From: Fimbriimonas sp.
Lineage (GTDB): Bacteria; Armatimonadota; Fimbriimonadia; Fimbriimonadales; Fimbriimonadaceae
Direction of reading: 5' to 3'
Length of the DNA: 64,000 bases
Assembly (NCBI GenBank): GCA_031292555.1
Contig: JARLGV010000013.1
Location: 16,568-80,567, forward strand
The notes beneath the pieces were generated by a model, which saw only the letters and a program-made list of their open reading frames with translations, was not told where the DNA came from and made no database searches. The stretch's first letter is position 1; the number at the start of each line of letters is the position of its first letter. A program made the position numbers and the translations under genes. Positions 54,181 to 61,576 of this stretch are shown piece by piece.

Positions 54181-54214
54181 AAAAGCATAGTTTTTTATTG
54201 AAAAGCTAGCTTTT
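54181..54214. promoter_or_regulatory. tandem palindromic operators, 20-bp phased
   Basis: AAAAGCATAGTTTT (54181-54194) is an imperfect palindrome, and AAAAGCTAGCTTTT (54201-54214) is a perfect one. Their starts are exactly 20 bp (two helical turns) apart, on the same DNA face, 125-160 bp upstream of the prepilin ATG of the minus-strand operon. The likely reader is the GntR/LacI hybrid encoded third in that operon, since AraR-type regulators bind such AT-flanked palindromes, often cooperatively. Confidence 0.6.
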
Positions 54215-54610
54215 AAAGTCAAATGCCTGTGCTTAGGATGCCGTTTCATGAGCCAAGGAAGATGCGACCCATCCTGGAGTTTGTCCTGACTCGCTTCTCG
54301 TGAGAGGTAATGACTTGGTCGGTTCGACCCTGAAGTGGTCCTTCGAACCTATCCTGGGCAGCCAGAGCCCAGGGCGAGCACCGCGAACCGGCCCGGGCAG
54401 GGTCGCCATTACCCATAGCCTGTTTGCAGCACCATCGGGTCTTCACGGGCAAATCGATCGAGCCAAATCGCGATCGGAAGCGGCCCCTTCCGGGGGCCTA
54501 ATGTTTAGACAACTTGGTTACTCGATCAAGGAAATGTGGGCAAGGACAAGCTATCCAGTAGTCTGGACGACCTCGTTCTGGCATACCACGATTCAAGCGG
54601 CCCCACACCG
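54215..54610. other. intergenic stretch, no gene supported
   Basis: About 400 bp between the operator pair and the vapC remnant. Short frames occur on both strands, but their translations are not protein-like. No RNA gene or repeat was seen. Its position next to a degraded toxin gene suggests decayed sequence. Confidence 0.4.
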
Positions 54611-54772
54611 TTACTGCGCGAGGATCGTGAATAGACAAGTCAGTCGGCGCAAATTGCGGTCGGCGGTAACAAGCGGCAGGTTCTCCTGGAAGGCAGTTCC
54701 CGCTATCAGCCTGTCGAACGGGTCGGCCCTCATGTGGCCATAGTACATGGCCAGTTCCCATACACCAATCCC
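54611..54772 (-). pseudogene. VapC-like PIN-domain toxin remnant
   Basis: The minus-strand frame ending TAA at 54611 encodes the C-terminal half of a PIN domain: YYGHMRADPFDRLIAGTAF, then QENLPLVTADRNLRRL. The DPFDR and TAD motifs carry conserved acidic residues of PIN nucleases. An in-frame stop (54773-54775) and frame changes to the right remove the N-terminal half, including the first catalytic Asp. An ATG at 54748 could still make a 45-residue fragment. No antitoxin is visible. Degraded toxin gene. Confidence 0.75.
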
Positions 54773-54905
54773 TCACAAGCGAGAGATTAGAAATGGTGGA
54801 CGCGCTCTTGCCCGAGAGACATGATGGGAAGCAACGCAATCTGGCGCAGTGATTCTGTGAATCCCATTGTCTCCCTGTCAGATCGGATCTGTCGACCTGG
54901 GATGT

Positions 54906-55124
54906 TCAGGCCGCCCGAATTTCGACGACTGACGATCGGAAGCTGGGCTTTGGGACCGGCCAGCCGTTACGGTGGGCCGTTTCAATCCAGCCCTCAATCG
55001 CCTCCGCGATATTCGCATGGCACTCCGCTTCCGTCTCGCCTTGGCTGACACAACCAGGGAGATCTGGAACGGTTCCAGTAGATCCGCCTTCGTGCTGAGG
55101 CTCCAGAAGAATTGCGTATTTCAT
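54906..55124 (-). CDS. hicB: HicB-like antitoxin
   Basis: 72 residues with the HicB partial RNase-H-like fold: YAILLEPQHEGGSTGTVPDLPGC, then SQGETEAECHANIAEAIEGWIE. It lacks a C-terminal DNA-binding domain, as in short HicB proteins. Its ATG overlaps the hicA stop by 4 nt, the usual order. It would neutralise the HicA toxin. Confidence 0.9.
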   Translation of the reverse strand: MKYAILLEPQHEGGSTGTVPDLPGCVSQGETEAECHANIAEAIEGWIETAHRNGWPVPKPSFRSSVVEIRAA

Positions 55125-55312
55125 TTTAATCTCAGTCCAGACTGGCGCTCAATGTTCGTGAGAGTTCCAACCTTAAGATCGCCGTGTGCCATGGGAACGG
55201 TGGTAATACGGCCCGGATACGACCTATGAACGAAATGGTCATGACTCCCGCGCTGCCGATCGAGCACCCAACCATTCGATTCCAAGACATTGACGACCTC
55301 GCTCGCCTTCAC
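55121..55312 (-). CDS. hicA: HicA-like toxin (mRNA interferase)
   Basis: 63 residues with the double-stranded-RNA-binding-like HicA fold: VVNVLESNGWVLDRQRGSHDHF, where the His in GSHDHF is the catalytic residue, and HGDLKVGTLTNI. Intact and coupled to hicB. HicA toxins cleave mRNA when the antitoxin is lost. The promoter lies in the ~110 bp shared with the divergent helicase gene. Confidence 0.92.
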   Translation of the reverse strand: MKASEVVNVLESNGWVLDRQRGSHDHFVHRSYPGRITTVPMAHGDLKVGTLTNIERQSGLRLK

Positions 55313-55423
55313 CTAAAGAGTAAACGAAAGTCGTCCCAAGCATGAAGTGAGACTCGTTCCTATTGGCTACACAACACATTGGCCGAGAATACATGCTGGG
55401 GAAACCTGCTATGACTGTATGCA

Positions 55424-58400
55424 ATGAAGCGTAACGAGGCTGGAGGTCTCCTTTTCTCCCCGTCAGATCTGATTCGGTATTCCACCTCCCCGTTCGCCTC
55501 GTGGATGGACCGGTATCACTTGGAGAATCCGGGAGCGGTCGCGCCGGACCTGGAGACCGAGGACCAGGCCCTCATCGCCCGCACGGGAGATGAGCACGAG
55601 CAGACGGTTCTCACCGAATTCAAGGCGTTCACGTCCGATTTGGTCGAGATCTCTAAAGCCAGCATCGTCCGGGCGCGTGAGGAGACCCGGGCCGCGTTTG
55701 CCCGGAAGCCGTCCATCATCTACCAGGCCTACCTGGAGGATGGCGACTTCGCCGGCTACTCCGACTTTCTCATCCTCGACACCCAAGGGGCATACGAGGT
55801 CTGGGATACCAAGCTTGCCCGATCGCCAAAGCCCTACTATGCGATCCAGCTCTGCTGCTACTCCGAGATGCTCGCAAAGACCACTGGCGGGCCAATACCG
55901 GAGAAGTTCGGAATCATCCTCGGCACCAAGGAGCGGGTCGAACTTCAGGTCGAGGACTTCATCTACTACTATCGCGAACTGAAACGGGCCTTCTTCGAGA
56001 TGCAAAGGTCCTTCTCGGGCAACTTCGCGGATCGGCCGGAGCCGTTGCCGAGGGCCGACCACGGCCGGTGGTCTTCCTATGCGGGAGCCTACTTCACGGA
56101 GAACGATCACCTCGTGCAGGTCGCCGGCATAACGGTGGGACAGATCAAGAAACTCAGAAACGCAGGCATCGAGACGGTGCGGGAACTGGCCGAGGCAGGA
56201 GACCGAGTCGTTCCAAAACTTGCGGAGGACTCGTTGCGAAAGCTCGCCGACCAAGCGAGGCTTCAAAGCCGGACGACAGATCTCCGCAAGAGCCGACCCG
56301 ATGCCCCTCCCGCTTTTGAAGTTCTATCCCAGATAGGCCGTAGCGGCGAGCCGGTAGGCCTGGCGGCACTGCCCCCCGCCGACCCGGCTGACGTCTTCTT
56401 CGACATGGAGGGGTATCCGCTCGTCCCCGGAGGACTCGAGTTCCTCTTCGGCGTCTGGACGCTGGACGGGCATCCGAGCCACTTCCTGGATTGGTGGGCG
56501 CACGATCGCGAAGGCGAGAAGACGGCGTTTGAGGGCTTCATCGACTGGGTGTTTATGCGATGGCTCGATAACCGGGGATTGCACATCTACCACTACGCTG
56601 CCTATGAGGTCAGCGCGGTTCGAAGGCTCAGTACCCGTCACGATACACGTCAGGACGAGGTCGACGAGCTTCTGAGACAAGGCGTCTTCGTCGATCTGTA
56701 CCAGATCGTCCGGAACGCCCTTCGGATCGGAGAGGAGAGCTATAGCATCAAGAAGGTCGAGCGCCTCTACCGCCCCAAGCGGGCCACCGAGGTTGCGACC
56801 GCCGTAGACTCGATCGTCCAGTATGCGAACTGGATCGCGACCCATCAGTCGCCCGACTGGCAACCCAGCGCCATCCTCAAGGACATTCGCGACTACAACG
56901 AGGACGACTGCAAGTCCACCGCTGAGCTACTCGATTGGCTCAGGTGCGTTGCCGCCGAAAACGGCATCCCGCCTCGAACAGCCATCCAGTCCGAGTTGAC
57001 GACCGAGGCTACAGCAGTGTCGGACGAGGTGCGTAACCGCCTTGAGACGGTTGAGAAGCTGCGGCAAAGGCGGGATTACGTCTCGCACGTACTCGCCGAC
57101 CTCATCGGCTTCCACCGGCGGGAGGCGAAGCCGATCTGGTGGCGGATGTTCGACCGTGCACAGGCGACTCCCGAAGAACTGCGCGACGACTTGGGATGCA
57201 TCGAAGGAGTAAGAGCCGTCGGCGAGCCACGGCCCGAGAAGCAATCGCTGGTGCAGACCTATTGTTTCGACCCGAGCCAGGAGTGCAAGCTCGAGGCCGG
57301 AGAGCAATCGAAGGTCATGTTCACTTGCGACTTGGGCGCCAAGTTCACCCTGTTCCACCTCGACTTGGCCTCCGGAAAGCTGGAACTCAAACTGGGAATG
57401 CGAACCTTGCACGACCGGTTCAGAGGTGAGTTTCCTCAAGCGGGTTCACTCATTCCTGACGAAATCGTTTCGGCATCGGCAATCGAAAAAGCCCTTGCGG
57501 CGGTAGCGGAAACCCATCTGTCGGGCAATCTGCCCGCTCCGGCGGCAGCCCTTCTCAAGCGGATGCCGCCTGCCTCGACTCTGCAGGCGTCTGAGGAAAC
57601 GACCACCGAAGCGGCGATCCGGGTCGTTCGTTCGATGACGGGCGGTTGCCTGGTGATCCAAGGCCCCCCCGGAACCGGGAAGACCTACACCGCCTCGCAC
57701 GTGATCGCCGACCTGCTCGACGCTGGCAAGTCAGTCGGGATTGCGTCCAACAGTCACAAGGCGGTGATCAATCTCCTTAGGGCATGTTCGCGAACGATGG
57801 CCGAGGCCGGTCGAGAGATGGTCGGGATCAAGGTGGGAGACGACGAGAACGATCTGCTATTTTCCGAAAGCCCCGGATTGAGATACGTCAAAAGTGGAGG
57901 CTCCGCCAAAGGTGCGTTCTCTCACGGCGTCGTAGGCGGAACCGCATGGCTCTTCACACGTCCCGAGTGGGAGAACGCCCTCGACTACCTGTTTATCGAC
58001 GAGGCCGGCCAGGTTTCGCTCGCCAACACGGTGGCGATGGCCCGATGCGCGCGCAATCTGATCCTTCTTGGCGACCAGATGCAGCTTGAACAGCCGATTC
58101 AGGGATCTCATCCGGGAGATGCCGGGCTCTCAGCCCTCCAGTACGCCCTGAAGGACCAAGCCTCCAGCGCCCCGGATCGTCCGGTGTTTCATCCAGTCGT
58201 TCCGGCCGACTACGGTCTGTTCCTCGGTGAGTCCCGCCGAATGCATCCGTCCGTCTGCCGCTTCATCTCGGACAGCATTTACCAAGGTCGTCTGAAGTCG
58301 GAGGCGAGTTGCGCACGGCAGTCGATCGACTCGCCATATGGAGCCGGAATCGTTTTCGTGCCAGTCCGTCATGACGGCAACGTCCAGCGGAGCGACGAAG

Positions 58401-58813
58401 AGATCGAGCAGGTTGGGGCGATCTATCGGCAGCTTGCCGGTTCACGATATACGGCGAAGGACGGCGGCACTCGAGATTTGACCCTCGACGATTTCCTCTT
58501 CATCGCGCCATACAACGCCCAAGTGCGAGGGTTGAAGTCAGCGCTTCCCCCAGGTGCCCGGGTCGGTAGCGTCGATAAGTTCCAAGGCCAGGAAGCACCT
58601 GTCTGTATTCTCTCGCTGTGCTCGAGCTACGGTGAATATGGCTCGCGCGGCCTCGGTTTCATCCTGGATCGAAACCGGATCAACGTCGCAATCTCCCGAG
58701 CCATGTGCCTCGCCATCGTCGTCGCCGACCCCCGAATCGCCACCAACCCCGCCAGTTCGCTGGAAGAGATGACCCTGACCAACCTCTTCTGCAAGATCAC
58801 GCGAAACGGATGA
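55424..58813 (+). CDS. TM0106-type RecB-like nuclease fused to Dna2/Upf1-like SF1 helicase
   Basis: 1129 residues. Residues ~10-220 are a RecB/Cas4-type PD-(D/E)xK nuclease (D114 in GYSDFLILD, D128-T-K130 in EVWDTK). Residues ~320-510 are a YprB-like RNase-H-fold domain (FFDMEGYPL, YHYAAYEVSAVRRL, DYNEDDCKST). Residues ~700-1125 are an SF1B helicase: Walker A GPPGTGKT (747-754, K753), LFIDEAGQ, LLGDQMQLEQP, VGSVDKFQGQE, and NVAISRA. All motifs are intact. The order matches the TM0106 family, a DNA or RNA processing enzyme of undefined role. It is divergent from hicAB. Confidence 0.9.
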   Translation: MKRNEAGGLLFSPSDLIRYSTSPFASWMDRYHLENPGAVAPDLETEDQALIARTGDEHEQTVLTEFKAFTSDLVEISKASIVRAREETRAAFARKPSIIYQAYLEDGDFAGYSDFLILDTQGAYEVWDTKLARSPKPYYAIQLCCYSEMLAKTTGGPIPEKFGIILGTKERVELQVEDFIYYYRELKRAFFEMQRSFSGNFADRPEPLPRADHGRWSSYAGAYFTENDHLVQVAGITVGQIKKLRNAGIETVRELAEAGDRVVPKLAEDSLRKLADQARLQSRTTDLRKSRPDAPPAFEVLSQIGRSGEPVGLAALPPADPADVFFDMEGYPLVPGGLEFLFGVWTLDGHPSHFLDWWAHDREGEKTAFEGFIDWVFMRWLDNRGLHIYHYAAYEVSAVRRLSTRHDTRQDEVDELLRQGVFVDLYQIVRNALRIGEESYSIKKVERLYRPKRATEVATAVDSIVQYANWIATHQSPDWQPSAILKDIRDYNEDDCKSTAELLDWLRCVAAENGIPPRTAIQSELTTEATAVSDEVRNRLETVEKLRQRRDYVSHVLADLIGFHRREAKPIWWRMFDRAQATPEELRDDLGCIEGVRAVGEPRPEKQSLVQTYCFDPSQECKLEAGEQSKVMFTCDLGAKFTLFHLDLASGKLELKLGMRTLHDRFRGEFPQAGSLIPDEIVSASAIEKALAAVAETHLSGNLPAPAAALLKRMPPASTLQASEETTTEAAIRVVRSMTGGCLVIQGPPGTGKTYTASHVIADLLDAGKSVGIASNSHKAVINLLRACSRTMAEAGREMVGIKVGDDENDLLFSESPGLRYVKSGGSAKGAFSHGVVGGTAWLFTRPEWENALDYLFIDEAGQVSLANTVAMARCARNLILLGDQMQLEQPIQGSHPGDAGLSALQYALKDQASSAPDRPVFHPVVPADYGLFLGESRRMHPSVCRFISDSIYQGRLKSEASCARQSIDSPYGAGIVFVPVRHDGNVQRSDEEIEQVGAIYRQLAGSRYTAKDGGTRDLTLDDFLFIAPYNAQVRGLKSALPPGARVGSVDKFQGQEAPVCILSLCSSYGEYGSRGLGFILDRNRINVAISRAMCLAIVVADPRIATNPASSLEEMTLTNLFCKITRNG

Positions 58814-58947
58814 AGGGGCGACAGGGGCACGCCGGTGCGTGAGCCTCCACGGGTTCCAACCAGCAAAGAGCAAAACGCCGGCACGAACCCTCCGGCGGCT
58901 ACGGGGGCTTCTGCTTCTCCTGACAAATACCCCCTCGATTTGGACGC

Positions 58948-60231
58948 TCAGGCCAAGCCGGGATCGCCGTTTGGGGTGATCACGACCTCTCGGGTTATGT
59001 TGCGGACTACGCCGAGGCTGACGACTATGGTCGAGCCGTCCATCCACCATGTCTCTGCTTTCAAGTCCTGTTTTCGTTGAACGCCTTCCACCGGTACCCC
59101 GTCGAATCGGACGGTTGGCGCCTCGAATAGGGGCCAGGGCATCGGGACGGCGAGGGTGAGCACGTCGACCGAAAACGGACTGGTGACCTTCACCGAAACC
59201 TGGGCGCGGGTCGATTCCGACTCGATCTTGGCGGTTCGGCTGACGAGATACCGCTCAGTGAGCTCGGAGATCTTGGACCAGGTCACCTGGTCGCCCCAGA
59301 GTGTGCGGATCCTGCGAGTCACTTCCTTGTACGTTTCAAGACCGAGGCGAGTGCCGTTCGAAAACAGCGACTGCCAGTGGGTGATAAGCACGATCGGACT
59401 CGTTCCACCCATAAGTTCCGCCAAACGGCCACCGGAGCCGTCCTCAGTAAGGTACAGGTCGGCGATCTGCCGCGGAGTCAACGATGCCCTTTCGGAGCCA
59501 TGCTCTTGGGTTCCCCAAATGTAGTCTCCGGTGGCAGCCCAAACGCTCACCACCGCTTCGCCGGCATCCAAGTCGCAGTGGGTGATCCGCGGAGGCACGT
59601 TCCGCGAATGGGAGTCCATGTGGAGGAGGTTGTGGGTCACCTTTCGCTTGTTGACCCGCTTCTCGGCCGCCAAAATCGCTCTAGCGTACATCGACTCATC
59701 GCCAACGTAGGTGCAGGGCTGGGTTAGCCCATAATTCGGCAACCCCGTCTCTTTGAGGATCTGCATGGCGGCGGCGAAGTAGTCGGTGAGGACGACTTCG
59801 TCCTGCAGTTCGGTCCAGCCATGCTCGCTAATCGGCAGCATCGATCCCGTCGATAGGTCCAGCGCATTCGTGTGAGTCAGGATCTCGCAGTGAATATCGA
59901 ATTGCGGCGCTACATAGCGCTGGGCAAGTTCGACCCATCGCGCGACCTCCGTTCGATCGAAGCCCTCCAGCCCTTGGTCGATTCTTCCGAGCCCAGCGGG
60001 ATAGGGGAGAACGGTGAAGTCGCCCCTGATCTGTGCCGCGCCGATGAACTCGCACCACGATTCCATGAACTCGAGAGGAATGGTCCGCACCTCGGCCGGT
60101 TCGGCCTGCTTGTCCACCTGGTGCCGGAAAAACCAGAGCGGGTTGATGCACGGAGCGGGGTCGTCCACGATCAGCGCGATCGGGCGCCTCAGGTTAGGGA
60201 ATTCGACAGTCGGCTGTAGTTCGTATGGCAT
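58948..60231 (-). CDS. polysaccharide-deacetylase-like (NodB-fold) protein
   Basis: 427 residues, no signal peptide seen. The start IALIVDDPAPCINPLWFF resembles the first Asp motif of NodB-type deacetylases. HCEILTHTNALD may supply the His ligands of motif 2, and LLHMDSHSRN is another His-rich loop. The C-terminal ~100 residues are beta-sandwich-like. It follows the GH5 gene with a 1-bp gap on the same strand, so both act together on one polymer. Assignment is tentative. Confidence 0.55.
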   Translation of the reverse strand: MPYELQPTVEFPNLRRPIALIVDDPAPCINPLWFFRHQVDKQAEPAEVRTIPLEFMESWCEFIGAAQIRGDFTVLPYPAGLGRIDQGLEGFDRTEVARWVELAQRYVAPQFDIHCEILTHTNALDLSTGSMLPISEHGWTELQDEVVLTDYFAAAMQILKETGLPNYGLTQPCTYVGDESMYARAILAAEKRVNKRKVTHNLLHMDSHSRNVPPRITHCDLDAGEAVVSVWAATGDYIWGTQEHGSERASLTPRQIADLYLTEDGSGGRLAELMGGTSPIVLITHWQSLFSNGTRLGLETYKEVTRRIRTLWGDQVTWSKISELTERYLVSRTAKIESESTRAQVSVKVTSPFSVDVLTLAVPMPWPLFEAPTVRFDGVPVEGVQRKQDLKAETWWMDGSTIVVSLGVVRNITREVVITPNGDPGLA

Positions 60232-60232
60232 G

Positions 60233-61474
60233 TTATCGTCGCCTTATCGATGAAGGTATGGGTCGGCGGGTGAACAACTGTCCGGATGCGTACTCGGCGA
60301 TCTCGGGGCGAATCTCTCCGGCGTGGTTCATGCATCCGTCCTCTGTCTCGGGCTGGCACCCCCAACGCCAGAGGTCGGCGCTGACGGGCTGATCCTGTCC
60401 GCGAAAGACTGGACCGCCGAGGTCGCCGTCTTCCCCATTCAAGTACGCGAGGAGATCGGCGTCCCACTGGATCGCCCGCTTGTCACTAGGGCTGCCGGTT
60501 GCGCCCATTTCCCCGATCCAAACGGGGGCAATGTTCTCCCTCACCAGGAATCCCCACGTCTTGTTCAACCGGGGAATGAGCACCTTCTTCGTGACGTCCA
60601 CCTTGTCCCAGGAGTACTCATGAAGCGAGTAGACGACCTTGGCGGGAACCCTCAGTTTCACGGGCATCGCTTTGGCCGGGGTCAAGTCGCCGGCATACGC
60701 GCCTTTCTCCCAATTGATAATCGCCTCGCAGATGATCAGGGCTCCCGGATTCACCTTTTGGATCGCGTTCCCGACCCGTTCGTACATGGCGTGAATATCG
60801 CGCGGTCCGCCGCCACCCCAGACAGGTGGACGCGGGTTGTAGTGGGCGACCGGTTCGTTGCGAAGGTCGAAGCCGATCACCGTCGGATCCCCGGCGTACC
60901 GCTTGGCCATCGCGATCCAGTCCTGGGTAAACAGATCGTCGGAGATGGTGCCCGTGTTGCCGGCGCCGTCGGTCCCGTCGCTTCCAGGGCCGGCATCGAA
61001 CCAGATCCCGTTCGACTGCTGCGCCGCGTTGCCCCAGTTCTGAGCCGTCGCCTCGTTATTGTGGTTATCGAAGATGACCCTCACGCCATACTTGCGGCAG
61101 GTCGAGACCAGCGTGTCGAACTGCCCCATGACGACGGGGTCCGAGACGTTCTTGTCGTTGAAATCAACACGGATGCAGTTGAAACCAAACCTCTTCACCG
61201 CCTCGATATTCGCGTCGACACCATGAAAGGGCCCGTTATCGTAGTCGAGCCGCCCTCCGACGATGTCGGTCCCGAATCCTCCCATGCAGGCGATCCGAAC
61301 CGGATGGCCGCCGGCATCGACAATCTGGGAGCCGCGCGTGCGCAGGTACCCGGGAGGAAGCATCAGTGGCTTGCCACTGGGCAGACTACCGAAGGCGGCC
61401 AAGGGCACCGTGCCGATCGCGACTGCCGATGCCAGGAATTTGAATCTGGAATTGTTCAATGGAAGTCGATCCAT
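60233..61474 (-). CDS. secreted glycoside hydrolase family 5 (endoglucanase/mannanase-like)
   Basis: 413 residues with a signal peptide (FKFLASAVAIGTVPLAAFG). The GH5 barrel runs RTRGSQIVDAGGHPVRIACMG, FNCIRVDF and VIFDNHN. E207 in DLRNEP is the acid/base, and E322 in WIGEMGA is the nucleophile. The extended GTDGAGNTGTISDD loop and the GDLTPAKAMPVKLR segment are typical of the cellulase-type subfamilies. It is transcribed divergently from the large gene at 61577, sharing a promoter region with a LacI-type palindrome. Confidence 0.92.
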   Translation of the reverse strand: MDRLPLNNSRFKFLASAVAIGTVPLAAFGSLPSGKPLMLPPGYLRTRGSQIVDAGGHPVRIACMGGFGTDIVGGRLDYDNGPFHGVDANIEAVKRFGFNCIRVDFNDKNVSDPVVMGQFDTLVSTCRKYGVRVIFDNHNNEATAQNWGNAAQQSNGIWFDAGPGSDGTDGAGNTGTISDDLFTQDWIAMAKRYAGDPTVIGFDLRNEPVAHYNPRPPVWGGGGPRDIHAMYERVGNAIQKVNPGALIICEAIINWEKGAYAGDLTPAKAMPVKLRVPAKVVYSLHEYSWDKVDVTKKVLIPRLNKTWGFLVRENIAPVWIGEMGATGSPSDKRAIQWDADLLAYLNGEDGDLGGPVFRGQDQPVSADLWRWGCQPETEDGCMNHAGEIRPEIAEYASGQLFTRRPIPSSIRRR

Positions 61475-61522
61475 CCCCCTTCACGAAGGGATTACCCCCA
61501 TTATAGGCTACATTGGCGCTCC

Positions 61523-61540
61523 TGCTAAAGCGCTTTTGCA
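61523..61540. promoter_or_regulatory. LacI-type near-palindrome between divergent GH genes
   Basis: TGCTAAAGCGCTTTTGCA is symmetric at 16 of 18 positions around AAAGC|GCTTT, close to the LacI/CcpA consensus with a central CG. It lies in the 102-bp gap between the GH5 gene (minus) and the GH-A-clan gene (plus) and could control both. GGAGG at 61566-61570 is the Shine-Dalgarno of the latter. Confidence 0.55.
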
Positions 61541-61576
61541 ATCCGTCTTGGGTTAGTGGCAATATGGAGGTCAACA

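Noticed and set aside
54246..54452. 68-codon minus-strand frame between the operators and the vapC remnant
   Set aside because: Composition not protein-like and no family resemblance.
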